The notes below the pieces were generated by a model. It made no database searches. It was not told the origin of the DNA and was given only the letters and a program-made list of their open reading frames with translations. This document shows, one piece after another, positions 16,366 through 25,117 of a stretch of DNA of 64,000 nt (positions are counted from its first letter, which is position 1; every line of letters starts with the position of its first letter). A program made the translations under genes and the position numbers. The DNA is from Streptomyces alanosinicus (GTDB lineage: Bacteria; Actinomycetota; Actinomycetes; Streptomycetales; Streptomycetaceae): contig NZ_BMVG01000007.1 in the NCBI RefSeq assembly GCF_014650595.1, positions 301,509-365,508 on the forward strand. Direction: 5' to 3'.

Positions 16366-17961
16366 ATGGACGTGATGCCGCTGCTGTTGCTGGTGGCGGG
16401 CAGTGCGGGGATCGCGGGGGCCGCCCGGCGCACTCCGGTGCCGGCCCCGCTGCTGCTGGTCGCCGTGGGCCTCGCGGTCTCGTACGTCCCGGGCGTCCCG
16501 CACTACACCCTGGACCCGGAGATCGTTCTGCCGCTCGTGCTGCCCCCGCTGCTGTACAAGGAGGGCACGGAGAGTTCGTATCTGGATCTGCGCGCGCAGA
16601 TGCGGCCCGTGGGACTGCTGTCGATCGGGTACGTGCTCTTCGCGACCTTCGCCGTCGGCTGGGTCGCCTATCTCGTCGTACCGGGGCTGCCGCTGCCCGC
16701 CGCGCTGGTGCTGGGCGCGGTGGTCGCGCCGACGGACGCGGTGGCGGCCGCGGCGATCGCGCGCCGGGTCGGCCTGCCGTCCAGGATCACCACGATCCTC
16801 CAGGGCGAGTCCCTGCTGAACGACGCCACCGCGATCACCGCCTACAAGGTGGCATTGACCGCGGCCGTCGGCGAGGGGGCCACCTGGAGCGGCGGGATCG
16901 AGGAGTTCCTGCGGGCCGCCGTCGGCGGTGTCGTCGTCGGGCTGGTGCTCATGGTGCCGATCCACTGGCTGCGCACCCACCTGAAGGAGGCGCTGCTGCA
17001 GAACACCCTCTCGCTGCTGATCCCGTTCGTCGCCTATGGCGTGGCCGAGCAGTTCCACGGCTCCGGCGTCCTCGCGGTCGTCGTGGTCGCGGTGTATCTC
17101 GGACACCGCTCCTGGGAGGTCGACTTCGCCACCCGGCTCCAGGAGGACGCGGTGTGGCGGATGGTCGCCTTCCTGCTGGAATCCGCGGTGTTCGCGCTGA
17201 TCGGTCTGCAACTGCCGACCGTCCTGAAGGGCCTCGGCGCGTACGAGGGGACCGACGCGGCCTGGTACGCGATCGCGGTCTTCCTCGTGGTCGTCGTGGC
17301 CCGTTTCGTCTGGGTGTTCCCGGCGACGTTCTGGCCCCGCCTGCTCTCCCGCCGCATCAGGGAGCGTGAGGGCAACCCCACCTGGCGGGCGCCGGCCGTG
17401 ACCGGGTGGGCCGCCATGCGGGGCGTGGTGTCGCTGGCCATCGCCTTCTCGATCCCGCTCACGGTGGACGGCGGCGCCCCCTTCCCCCAGCGGAACCTGA
17501 TCCTGTTCCTGACCTTCACCACCGTCATCGGCACCCTGGTCGTCCAGGGCCTCACGCTCGCGCCGCTGATCCGCCTGATGAGGTTCCCCGGCCGCGACCA
17601 GCAGGCCGAGACGCTCGCCGAGGCCAACGCCCAGGCCCAGGCCTCCCGGGTCGCCGAGAGCCGCCTCGACGATCTTCTCGCCGACGAGCGCAACGCCCTG
17701 CCCCCGCCGCTCGCCGACCGCCTGCGCACGGTCCTGGACCGCCGCCGCAACGCCGTCTGGGAGCGCCTCGGCCAGACGAACCCGGTCACCGGGGAGTCCG
17801 TGGATGACACCTACCGCCGGCTGTCCCGCGAGATGATCGGCGCCGAACGCGAGGTCTTCGTCAGACTCCGCGACCACCGCTACATCGACGACGAAATGCT
17901 CCGCGCCCTGCTCAGACGCCTGGACCTGGAGGAGGCGGCGGCCTACCGGGAGGCGGGCTAG
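16366..17961 (+). CDS. Na+/H+ antiporter, CPA1 family
   Basis: 531-residue membrane antiporter with about 12 transmembrane segments followed by a roughly 120-residue charged cytoplasmic tail (from about MRFPGRDQQAETLAE). CPA1 signatures: VVAPTDAVAAAAIARRVGLP and LQGESLLNDATAITAYKVAL, which carry the conserved Asp pair, plus GWAAMRGVVSLAIAFSIPL. It would exchange cytoplasmic Na+ for protons in pH and salt homeostasis. The ATG at 16366 (MDVMPLLLLVAG) starts directly with the first helix and has GAGG nearby. It converges on the ACC-deaminase-like gene. Confidence 0.9.
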   Translation: MDVMPLLLLVAGSAGIAGAARRTPVPAPLLLVAVGLAVSYVPGVPHYTLDPEIVLPLVLPPLLYKEGTESSYLDLRAQMRPVGLLSIGYVLFATFAVGWVAYLVVPGLPLPAALVLGAVVAPTDAVAAAAIARRVGLPSRITTILQGESLLNDATAITAYKVALTAAVGEGATWSGGIEEFLRAAVGGVVVGLVLMVPIHWLRTHLKEALLQNTLSLLIPFVAYGVAEQFHGSGVLAVVVVAVYLGHRSWEVDFATRLQEDAVWRMVAFLLESAVFALIGLQLPTVLKGLGAYEGTDAAWYAIAVFLVVVVARFVWVFPATFWPRLLSRRIREREGNPTWRAPAVTGWAAMRGVVSLAIAFSIPLTVDGGAPFPQRNLILFLTFTTVIGTLVVQGLTLAPLIRLMRFPGRDQQAETLAEANAQAQASRVAESRLDDLLADERNALPPPLADRLRTVLDRRRNAVWERLGQTNPVTGESVDDTYRRLSREMIGAEREVFVRLRDHRYIDDEMLRALLRRLDLEEAAAYREAG

Positions 17962-18003
17962 GGCCACTCCCGCGGGAATCGTCGGACAGGGCCCAGGGCC
18001 GGC

Positions 18004-18903
18004 CTAGGGCAGCGGGAGCGGGCGTCCGGTGATGACGGCGGCGATCGTCGTGCCGCGCGGGAAGGCGTCCTCGTCCGCGAGGGCGACAAGTGAGTAGAGC
18101 AACTTGGCGACATAGAGACGCTCGACGGGCAGTCCGTGACGGGTCTCGAAGTCCTCGGCGAAGGTGTGCAGTTCGGGTGTCGTACGGGCGTAGCCGCCGA
18201 AGTGGAAGCGCTCGTCGAGGGTCCAGGAACCGGTACGGCCGCCGAAGGCACGTTCCTGCAGTGCCTGTATGTCGCCTTCCAGGAAGCCGCCCCTGAGCAC
18301 CGGCACGCCCAGCGCCCGCTGCCCCGCCGTCAGCCCGGCGGCCAGCCCCGCGAGCGTCCCGCCGGTGCCGCAGGCGACCGCGACCACGTCGGCGTGCCCG
18401 CGCAGTTCCTCGCCCAGCGCCCGGCAGCCGTGGACGGCCGCGCCGTTGCTGCCGCCCTCGGGGACGACGTACGCCTCCTCGGCGCCGGCCGCGCCCAGGA
18501 TCGCCGCCAGGGTCTCCGGCTCGGTCTTGCGCCGGTACGTCGACCTGTCGACGAAGTGCAGCCGCATGCCGTCCGCCGCGCACCGGGCCAGGGAGGGGTT
18601 GAGCGGCCGGCCGGCCAGTTCCTCGCCACGCACCACGCCGACGGTCACCAGGCCGAGGAGGCGGCCCGCGGCGGCGGTGGCGCGCAGATGGTTGGAGTAG
18701 GCCCCGCCGAAGGTGACCAGCGGCCGGCCCCGCGCCGCCTCGATGTTCGGCACGAGCTTGCGCCACTTGTTGCCGATGAGGTGGGGGTGGATCAGATCGT
18801 CGCGCTTGAGCAGCAGCCGCAGACCACGCCGCTCGAACCGGTCGTCCCGCACCTCCTGGAGGGGGGAGGGAAGCCGGGGCGCGAGCGGGTCGAGGCTGGT
18901 CAC
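18004..18903 (-). CDS. 1-Aminocyclopropane-1-carboxylate deaminase/D-cysteine desulfhydrase family PLP enzyme
   Basis: 299-residue fold-type II PLP enzyme. The PLP lysine lies in LIHPHLIGNKWRKL, followed by VTFGGAYSNHLRATAAAG, and the phosphate-binding loop is ACGTGGTLAGLAAGL. The family contains ACC deaminases and D-cysteine desulfhydrases; sequence alone does not separate them, and most actinobacterial members are probably desulfhydrases. The GTG at 18903 (VTSLDPLAPRLPSPL) is the likely start. It lies 44 bp downstream of the amidase gene on the same strand and may be cotranscribed. Confidence 0.82.
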   Translation of the reverse strand: MTSLDPLAPRLPSPLQEVRDDRFERRGLRLLLKRDDLIHPHLIGNKWRKLVPNIEAARGRPLVTFGGAYSNHLRATAAAGRLLGLVTVGVVRGEELAGRPLNPSLARCAADGMRLHFVDRSTYRRKTEPETLAAILGAAGAEEAYVVPEGGSNGAAVHGCRALGEELRGHADVVAVACGTGGTLAGLAAGLTAGQRALGVPVLRGGFLEGDIQALQERAFGGRTGSWTLDERFHFGGYARTTPELHTFAEDFETRHGLPVERLYVAKLLYSLVALADEDAFPRGTTIAAVITGRPLPLP

Positions 18904-18947
18904 CGCTCCATTGTCGCCGTATGCCGCCGTAGCTCCCGCTTCCCCCG

Positions 18948-19541
18948 CTACCTCTTCAGCCGCTCCGCGACCCGGTCCCGCAGCCATCCCATCCCGAGCC
19001 CCCTCGGGTCCACCTTCCCCGGCTGCCACTCCAGGTGCCCGATGACGGACCCCGCGGACCAGCCGTGCCGCCGGCACACAGCGGCGGCGACCCGCTCGAT
19101 CGCGTCCAGCTGGGCCTGCGGCCATGGGTCCGCCCCGTCGCCGAGGTTCTCGCACTCGAAGCCGTAGAAGTGCCGGTTGCCGTCGGTGTTCGCCTCGTTG
19201 TCCGGCGGCAGCCGCCTCTCGGCGATCACCGCGCGCAGTACGTCGTCGTCGCCGAGACCGGCGTGGTCGGCGCGGCCGTAGCCGACCAGATGGACGGTGC
19301 CGTCCTTGGTGATCACACCGTGGCACAGCGGTCCGGGCAGCGCCGCGGTGCCGTCCCGGCAGACCTGCACCGTGTGCGCGCCGCCCTGGGTCACCGTGTG
19401 GTGGATCATCACGCCGTGGACGGGCCCCCAGGGGCCCTTGTGGTTGCGGTTGTGCTCGCGCCAGTCGCCGACCTCGACGACGGTGACGCCCTCCGCGCGC
19501 AGCGCGTCCAGAAACCCGCTCGCGGACATGGGTGGGGCCAT
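18948..19541 (-). CDS. N-acetylmuramoyl-L-alanine amidase domain protein (Amidase_2/PGRP)
   Basis: 197-residue single-domain amidase. The zinc site is shown by HGVMIHHTVT near the N-terminus and VIGHLEWQPGKVDPRGLGMGW near the C-terminus, with the family segment FYGFECENLGDG between. It would cleave the amide between MurNAc and the stem peptide. No signal peptide is present (MAPPMSASGFLDALRAEG), so export needs another route, or the protein acts on recycled fragments or after lysis. A second start at 19529 is possible. It is divergent from the shell-protein gene. Confidence 0.85.
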   Translation of the reverse strand: MAPPMSASGFLDALRAEGVTVVEVGDWREHNRNHKGPWGPVHGVMIHHTVTQGGAHTVQVCRDGTAALPGPLCHGVITKDGTVHLVGYGRADHAGLGDDDVLRAVIAERRLPPDNEANTDGNRHFYGFECENLGDGADPWPQAQLDAIERVAAAVCRRHGWSAGSVIGHLEWQPGKVDPRGLGMGWLRDRVAERLKR

Positions 19542-19821
19542 GCCGCCTCCTTCGTGCCGTATCGGTCTGCCACGACACGTCTACCGAAACCCCGTGCCCC
19601 GGACCAGCCGCCTCGCACGCCGTGCGAGCCGATCCGGACATCCGGCACCGGGGCGGCGGGTGCGAGGGACGGGACAGGGGTCCTTCTCCGTGCCCAGTGA
19701 GGCGGTGATCCATTCCCGCTCTTTCGGGTAATGGTGCGAACACGATCCGTGATGGAAGGCTCGGTGCCGAGTCCGGTGCCCGTGCGATTCGGCGCCGGGA
19801 ATACCTGGGAGGCAATTCTCT

Positions 19822-21228
19822 ATGTCGGTAGGCGAAGAGGTCCGCACGGATCAAGGCAGGCCGCAGCAGTCCCTCGGGACGGCGGCCGCGCGGAACCTGG
19901 CCACCACCACCAAGTCCGTCCCGCAGATGCAGGAGATCAGCTCCCGCTGGCTGCTGCGCTCGCTCCCCTGGGTCGACGTACAGGGCGGCACGTACCGGGT
20001 GAACAGGCGACTGGCGTACACCGTCGGCGACGGTCGCATCACCTTCGTCAAGACCGGGGACCAGGTCGAGGTCATCCCGGCGGAACTCGGCGAGCTGCCG
20101 GCCCTGCGTTCGTACGAGGACGAGGAGGTGCTGACGGAGCTGGCCCGGCGCTGCCGCCAGCGCGACTTCGCGCCCGGCGAGGTCATCGCCGACTTCGGCA
20201 ACCAGACGGGAGAGGTCTACCTGCTGGCGCACGGCAGGGTCGAGAAGATCGGCACCGGCCCCTACGGCGACGACGCCGTCCTCGGAGTCCTCGCCGACGG
20301 CGCCTACTTCGGCGAGCAGGCGCTGCTGGACCCCGACGCCATCTGGGAGTTCACCGTCCGCGCGGACACCGCGACCACCGTGCTGATCCTCAGCCGGCAG
20401 GACTTCGCCCAGGTCGCGGAGCGCTCGGACACCCTTCGCGCACACCTGGAGCAGCTCCGCGCGGTCCCGGAGCAGCGGACCAACAAGTACGGCGAGAAGG
20501 AGGTCGAGCTGGCGGCCGGTCACTCCGGCGAGCCCGACCTGCCGCACACCTTCGTGGACTACGAACCCCGGCCGCGTGAGTACGAGCTGAGCATCGCCCA
20601 GACCGTGCTGCGCATCCACTCGCGCGTGGCCGACCTGTACAACCAGCCGATGAACCAGACCGAGCAGCAGCTGCGGCTCACGGTCGAGGCGCTCAAGGAG
20701 CGCCAGGAGCACGAGCTGATCAACAACCGCGACTTCGGTCTGCTCAACAACTGCGAGTACGACCAGCGGATCCAGCCGCACGACGGCGTGCCCAGCCCGG
20801 ACGACATGGACGAGCTGCTCAGCCGCCGGCGCAGCACCAAGCTGTTCCTCGCCCACCCGCGCGCGATCGCCGCGTTCGGCCGCGAGCTGAACAAGCGCGG
20901 ACTGGTCCCGGAGTCCGTCGAGGTCGGCGGCAACCGCATCCCGACCTGGCGCGGCGTGCCGATCTACCCGTGCAACAAGATCCCGGTCACCCCGGAGCGC
21001 ACGACCTCGATCATCGCGATGCGTACCGGCGAGCAGGACCAGGGCGTCATCGGTCTGCGGCAGTCGGGCATCCCGGACGAGATCGAGCCGAGCCTGTCGG
21101 TGCGTTTCATGGGCATCAACGAACAGGCGGTCATCAACTACCTGGTGACGGCGTACTACTCGGCCGCCGTGCTGGTGCCGGATGCGCTCGGCGTGCTGGA
21201 GAACGTCGAGATCGGCCGGTGGAGGTGA
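19822..21228 (+). CDS. eshB: Family 2B encapsulin-type shell protein, EshA/EshB-like, with cNMP-binding-like insertion
   Basis: 468-residue protein with the HK97-like shell fold of family 2 encapsulins. Order: N-terminal arm (1-95, SSRWLLRSLPWVDVQGGTYRV), a cyclic-nucleotide-binding-like insertion (about 95-205, with the cassette YFGEQALL), then the shell core (DYEPRPREYELSIAQTVLRI ... SAAVLVPDALGVLENVEIG). EshA of S. griseus and S. coelicolor affects sporogenic hyphae and antibiotic production; the syntenic paralogue in S. coelicolor is EshB (SCO5249). GGGAGG precedes the ATG. It is followed after 112 bp by an isoprenyl diphosphate synthase, the probable cargo. The canonical Pro-Arg-Ser/Ala of the nucleotide cassette is not evident. 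Confidence 0.9.
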   Translation: MSVGEEVRTDQGRPQQSLGTAAARNLATTTKSVPQMQEISSRWLLRSLPWVDVQGGTYRVNRRLAYTVGDGRITFVKTGDQVEVIPAELGELPALRSYEDEEVLTELARRCRQRDFAPGEVIADFGNQTGEVYLLAHGRVEKIGTGPYGDDAVLGVLADGAYFGEQALLDPDAIWEFTVRADTATTVLILSRQDFAQVAERSDTLRAHLEQLRAVPEQRTNKYGEKEVELAAGHSGEPDLPHTFVDYEPRPREYELSIAQTVLRIHSRVADLYNQPMNQTEQQLRLTVEALKERQEHELINNRDFGLLNNCEYDQRIQPHDGVPSPDDMDELLSRRRSTKLFLAHPRAIAAFGRELNKRGLVPESVEVGGNRIPTWRGVPIYPCNKIPVTPERTTSIIAMRTGEQDQGVIGLRQSGIPDEIEPSLSVRFMGINEQAVINYLVTAYYSAAVLVPDALGVLENVEIGRWR

Positions 21229-21340
21229 CGTTTCCGCACGTCGCGGCCGTGTCCCCGCTCGTCGGGAAGGGTAGACCCTCGCAATATGCGTCCGGCCGGG
21301 CCGGCGACGCCGGTGTCCGCGGACCTGGCGAGGGGGAGAC

Positions 21341-22480
21341 ATGGCCGAGTTCATGACGGAGACCGAACAAAGTTCCCCCGTCGTACCGCACCCCGGCACG
21401 ACGGGGGAGCGGCGGGGGAGGGCCGGCGGCAGCGATGCCGGTCCGTACGACGGGCAGGAGGCGGCGGCGCTGCTGGAGCGCACCCGGACCCTGGTCGACC
21501 CGGAGCTGCGCGCGGCCCTGGAGTCGCTGCCCGGCTCCCTGCGCCGGATCGCGCTCTACCACTTCGGCTGGCAGCACGCGGACGGCACCCCGGCGCGGGA
21601 CAACGCAGGCAAGGCGATCCGGCCCGCGCTGGTGCTCGCGGCGGCCGCCGCACTCGGCGGACCGACGGCCCAGGCGGCCGCGGTCCGGGCGGCGGTGGCG
21701 ATCGAACTGGTCCATAACTTCACGCTGTTGCACGACGACGTGATGGACCGCGACACGTCCCGCCGGCACCGGCCCACGGTCTGGTCCGTGTTCGGCGACG
21801 CCGATGCGATCCTCGCCGGTGACGCCCTTCAGGCACTGGCCCTGCGGCTGCTCGCCGAGGACCCGCATCCGGCCTCCGCCCCGGCCGCGGCCCGGCTCGC
21901 GGACTGTGTCGTGGAGCTGTGCGCCGGTCAGCACGCCGACACCGACATGGAGCGCCGCGCCCCGGACGAGGTCACCCTGGACGAGGTGCTCGCCATGTCC
22001 GAGGCGAAGACCGGCGCGCTGCTGGGCTGCGCCTGCGCCCTCGGCGCGCTGTACGCGGGCGCCGGCGACGAGGACGTCGCGGCGCTGGACGGCTTCGGAC
22101 GCCAGGCCGGGCTCGCCTTCCAGCTGATCGACGACGTCATCGGGATATGGGGTGACCCGAGGCACACCGGGAAGCCCGCCGGCGCGGATCTCGCGTCCCG
22201 CAAGAAGTCGCTGCCCGTGGTGGCGGCCCTGTCCTCCGGCGCTCCCGCGGCGGCCGAACTCGCCGCACTGTACGCCGAGCCGTATGTCTCCGGTGACGCC
22301 GAGGGCGTCGTGCGGACGGCGCTGGCCGTGGAGCGGGCCGGCGGCCGGGACTGGGCGCAGACCGAGGCGGCCGACCGGATGGCCCGCGCCGTACAGGAGC
22401 TGTCCCGCGCGGTTCCCGCCCCCGAGGCAGCGGACGGACTGCTGGCACTCGCCGAGTTCGTCACCCGGCGCACCGGCTGA
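21341..22480 (+). CDS. Isoprenyl (polyprenyl) diphosphate synthase, likely encapsulin cargo
   Basis: 379-residue trans-prenyl diphosphate synthase. Seen: GKAIRP (90-95), first Asp-rich motif DDVMD (132-136) and the second region QLIDDVIGIWGD (271-282). It condenses IPP with allylic diphosphates; chain length cannot be read with confidence. The first 40 or so residues (MAEFMTETEQSSPVVPHPG...) are Pro/Gly/Ser-rich, apparently disordered, and have no counterpart in the catalytic fold. That is the kind of extension used for cargo loading in family 2 encapsulins. GGGGGAGAC precedes the ATG. A 13-bp-stem terminator follows. Confidence 0.88.
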   Translation: MAEFMTETEQSSPVVPHPGTTGERRGRAGGSDAGPYDGQEAAALLERTRTLVDPELRAALESLPGSLRRIALYHFGWQHADGTPARDNAGKAIRPALVLAAAAALGGPTAQAAAVRAAVAIELVHNFTLLHDDVMDRDTSRRHRPTVWSVFGDADAILAGDALQALALRLLAEDPHPASAPAAARLADCVVELCAGQHADTDMERRAPDEVTLDEVLAMSEAKTGALLGCACALGALYAGAGDEDVAALDGFGRQAGLAFQLIDDVIGIWGDPRHTGKPAGADLASRKKSLPVVAALSSGAPAAAELAALYAEPYVSGDAEGVVRTALAVERAGGRDWAQTEAADRMARAVQELSRAVPAPEAADGLLALAEFVTRRTG

Positions 22481-22569
22481 GCGCTGCCGGCGACCGGCGG
22501 CCGCGAAGACCCCGGAGCACCCGGCCCGTGCGGCTCCTGACCCCGGATGGGCAACGAGGCTCCGGCCAG

Positions 22570-22604
22570 GCGGGCCCGCACATCCCCACAGTGTGCGGGC
22601 CCGC
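22570..22604 (+). terminator. Terminator after the isoprenyl diphosphate synthase gene
   Basis: Perfect 13-bp arms GCGGGCCCGCACA / TGTGCGGGCCCGC (22570-22582, 22592-22604) with a 9-nt loop, 89 bp after the stop codon. Confidence 0.75.
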
Positions 22605-22659
22605 TGTCTGCGCCTAAGCGGAATCGTTTCTCTCATGTGCGGCAGACCGCGGAAACCTC

Positions 22660-22689
22660 TTGTAACCACTACCACCGGAGTACTATAAA
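22660..22689 (+). promoter_or_regulatory. Promoter upstream of the reductase-like gene
   Basis: TTGTAA (22660-22665), 18-bp spacer, TATAAA (22684-22689). A 6-bp inverted repeat ACCACT (22665-22670) / AGTGGT (22693-22698) brackets the -10 element and could bind a repressor. Confidence 0.5.
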
Positions 22690-22740
22690 TGGAGTGGTCA
22701 AGCCACCGGTCATTCCAACTCCCTCTGAAAAGAGACCAGT

Positions 22741-23325
22741 TTGCGCAAGCTCACGTACTTTGTCGCCTGCTCGATCGACGGCTTCATCGGTGACGGGCAG
22801 GGCGATGCCTCGGAGATGTTCCGCTTCATGGACGAGGAGTTCCTCGACTTCCTGAAGACGGAGTTCCCGGAGACGATGGCCACCCAGGGCCGCAAGCACT
22901 TCGGCGTCGATCACCTGGAGAGCAAGCGGTTCGACACCGTCATCCAGGGCCGCGGCAGCTATGAGCTGGCCCTCAAGGAGGGCATCACCAGCCCCTACGC
23001 CCATCTGCGCGAGTACGTCGCCTCCCGCACCCTGGCCGCGTCCCCCGACCCGAACGTCGAGATCGTCTCCGACGACCTGGTCGGCAGGGTCCGCGCGCTG
23101 AAGGCCGAGGAGAGCGGCCTGGACATCTATCTGTGCGGCGGCTCGCACCTCGCCGGGCAGCTGCTGGACGAGATCGACGAACTCGTCATCAAGACCTATC
23201 CGCTCGTCTACGGCACGGGCATGCCCATGTTCGCCACCGGCGTCGACATCAAGGACTTCACCCTCGATGGGGTGCGCACCTTCACCAACGGCGTGTTCGT
23301 CCGGACGTACACGAGGCGCCGCTGA
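22741..23325 (+). CDS. Dihydrofolate reductase / RibD C-terminal-domain family protein
   Basis: 194-residue protein of the DHFR-like superfamily. It opens with RKLTYFVACSIDGFIGDGQG and carries a nucleotide-binding segment GLDIYLCGGSHLAGQLLDEI and a C-terminal KTYPLVYGTGMPMF. Such proteins bind NADPH and are mostly uncharacterised; true dihydrofolate reduction is unlikely to be the main role. The start is the TTG at 22741, right at the conserved N-terminus, with a purine-rich GAAAAGAG before it; no ATG or GTG fits. A near-consensus promoter lies about 50 bp upstream. Confidence 0.78.
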   Translation: MRKLTYFVACSIDGFIGDGQGDASEMFRFMDEEFLDFLKTEFPETMATQGRKHFGVDHLESKRFDTVIQGRGSYELALKEGITSPYAHLREYVASRTLAASPDPNVEIVSDDLVGRVRALKAEESGLDIYLCGGSHLAGQLLDEIDELVIKTYPLVYGTGMPMFATGVDIKDFTLDGVRTFTNGVFVRTYTRRR

Positions 23326-23354
23326 GTCCGTCGCCGACGCCGTACCGTGAGCGT

Positions 23355-23687
23355 ATGCCGAAACTGCCCCGTATCTTCCACATCACCGAACGCTCCCTGT
23401 GGGAAGCGGCCCGCGAGCGCGGTGCCTACGAGGTGTCGACCCGTGGCCGCACCCTTCAGGAGGAGGGTTTCATCCACTTCTCCACCCGTGAACAACTCCC
23501 GCGCATCGCCGCGTTCCTGTACGGCGGTTACGACGGCCCGGACGAACTGGTCGTCCTGGTCGTGGACCCGGCCCTGGTCGGCGTGCCCGTGAAGTACGAG
23601 GCCGTCGAGCCGGGCGGGGAGGAGTTCCCGCATGTGTACGGGCCGCTGCCGGCCGCCGCCGTGGTGGACGTGGAGCCCTGGAGCTGA
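23355..23687 (+). CDS. DUF952 family protein
   Basis: 110-residue protein with the DUF952 pattern: IFHITERSLWEAARERGAY, EGFIHFSTREQLPRIAAFLY and FPHVYGPLPAAAVVDVEPW. The fold resembles small ADP-ribosyltransferase-like domains in other families, but no activity is known. It follows the reductase-like gene by 29 bp and may share its transcript. The stop codon is followed by degenerate repeats of GAGGGCTGACGA up to the convergent VOC gene. Confidence 0.8.
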   Translation: MPKLPRIFHITERSLWEAARERGAYEVSTRGRTLQEEGFIHFSTREQLPRIAAFLYGGYDGPDELVVLVVDPALVGVPVKYEAVEPGGEEFPHVYGPLPAAAVVDVEPWS

Positions 23688-23737
23688 CCGGCGAGGGCTG
23701 ACGAGGAACCGACGAGGGCTGACGAAGGCTGACGAGG

Positions 23738-24502
23738 CTATGGCCCGACCGTGCCCTGGCCGGTGTCCGGCAGACCGCCCGTCTCCGGATCCCGGCCGGT
23801 CAGACGGTAGGTGCCGCCCGCCGGATCGACCATCACCGTCCAGTGCGGGCCGTGGTGCAGCGCGGCGGCGCCCAGCTCCTCGTGCCGGGCGCGGACGGCG
23901 GCGATGTCCGCGCAGGCGAGGTCGAGATGGGCGCGGGCGGGGCCCTCGTCGTCGAGCCGCTGGAGCAGGATCCGGACGGGGAGTCCCGCCGGCGGCTTCA
24001 GCACCTCGAACTCCGGCCGGGAACCCGCGAGCCGCTGCCAGCCGGTGAGCCCGGCCCAGAAGGCGCACTCCGCGGCATACGCGGACGGCGGGATGTCCAG
24101 GCACACCTGGTCCAGCCGGCTGCCCGCCACCACCGGCGGTCGTACCGTCTCGCCGTGCCAGGGCACCGCACAGAACAACAGCCCCGCCGGGGAGCGCAGT
24201 ACGGCCCGGTCGCCGTGGTCCGCCACCACCTCCGCACCCAGGTCCCGGGCCGACCGGGTCAACTCCCGTACGTCCCCGGTGCAGAAGTCGAGATGGGCGC
24301 CGCCCGCCCTCTCGGCGACGCCCTGGAGCTTCACGCACGCGTCCGCCCCGGCGGCCTCCGCGGGCAGCAGGGTCAGGAACTCGCCCTGTTCACCGCGGGG
24401 TTCGGACGCGCGGGTGCCGGTGACGGCCGTCCAGAAGGCGCGCCCCTCGGACAGCCGGACGGCGGGCCGGTCGGCGAAGGCGTACGTCCAGCGAATGATC
24501 AT
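23738..24502 (-). CDS. Two-domain VOC (glyoxalase/bleomycin-resistance-like) protein
   Basis: 254 residues forming two VOC modules (about 1-120 and 125-240). The first includes RAFWTAVTGTRASEPRG and AGGAHLDFCTGDV; the second includes LDQVCLDIPPSAYAAECAFWAGLTGW and ARAHLDLACADI. Metal-binding His/Glu positions appear only partly conserved, so catalytic activity is uncertain; a ligand-binding or resistance role is possible. The ATG at 24502 (MIIRWTYAFADRP) is the natural start. It is codirectional with the next VOC gene, 55 bp apart. Confidence 0.75.
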   Translation of the reverse strand: MIIRWTYAFADRPAVRLSEGRAFWTAVTGTRASEPRGEQGEFLTLLPAEAAGADACVKLQGVAERAGGAHLDFCTGDVRELTRSARDLGAEVVADHGDRAVLRSPAGLLFCAVPWHGETVRPPVVAGSRLDQVCLDIPPSAYAAECAFWAGLTGWQRLAGSRPEFEVLKPPAGLPVRILLQRLDDEGPARAHLDLACADIAAVRARHEELGAAALHHGPHWTVMVDPAGGTYRLTGRDPETGGLPDTGQGTVGP

Positions 24503-24557
24503 GGATGGAGCGTAGGCGCGAACTCCCCGGCTGCTCAGGGGACTTCGCACACGCCGG

Positions 24558-24974
24558 TCACTCCGCGGGCCGCTGGAGGAAGCGCAGCTGGTTGCCCGCC
24601 GGATCCCGGAAGGCGCAGTCGCGCACCCCGTACGGCTGGTCCGTCGGCTCCTGGAGCACATCGGCGCCGGACTGCCGCACCCGCTCGAACAGCGCGTCGC
24701 AGTCCTCGGTCGTGAAGAGGACACCCCGCAGCATGCCCTTGGCGAGCAGCTCGGCCATCGCCTGCCGGTCGGCGGGGGAGGCGTCCGGGTTCGCGCCGGG
24801 CGGCTCCAGCACGATCTCGACGTCCGGCTGGAGCGGTGAGCCCAGGGTCACCCAGCGCATGCCCTCGAAGCCCACGTCGTTGCGGACCTCCAGGCCGAGC
24901 ACGTCGCGGTAGAAGGCGAGCGCCTTGTCGTGGTCGTCCACCGCGATGAAGCACGTCTTGAGTTTCACGTCCAT
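24558..24974 (-). CDS. VOC-family glyoxalase-like protein
   Basis: 138-residue VOC protein: KTCFIAVDDHDKALAFYRDV, GMRWVTLGSPLQPDVEIVLE and the C-terminal GVRDCAFRDPAGNQLRFLQ with the conserved Asp-Pro-Asx-Gly turn. Proteins of this subgroup are usually encoded beside a short AraC regulator, as here, and are thought to act on small electrophiles or antibiotics; the substrate is unknown. The ATG at 24974 is preferred. Confidence 0.8.
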   Translation of the reverse strand: MDVKLKTCFIAVDDHDKALAFYRDVLGLEVRNDVGFEGMRWVTLGSPLQPDVEIVLEPPGANPDASPADRQAMAELLAKGMLRGVLFTTEDCDALFERVRQSGADVLQEPTDQPYGVRDCAFRDPAGNQLRFLQRPAE

Positions 24975-25049
24975 GCAGTCACGCTAGGCCCATCCGGGCC
25001 GGAGCGCGCGCGACTCGGCAGGGCCGGCGGCGTGGCCGGGTGCGACGCG

Positions 25050-25117
25050 GGGGTCAGTACGGCCGGCGGCGCGGGCGGGGTGACGCCGGGGTCAGTACGG
25101 CCGGCGGCGCGGGCGGG
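25050..25117. repeat. 30-bp direct repeat duplicating the 3' end of the AraC gene
   Basis: A perfect 30-bp sequence occurs at 25050-25079 and 25088-25117. The right copy contains the AraC stop codon and its last codons; the left copy is a downstream duplicate with the same stop triplet. Confidence 0.8.
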
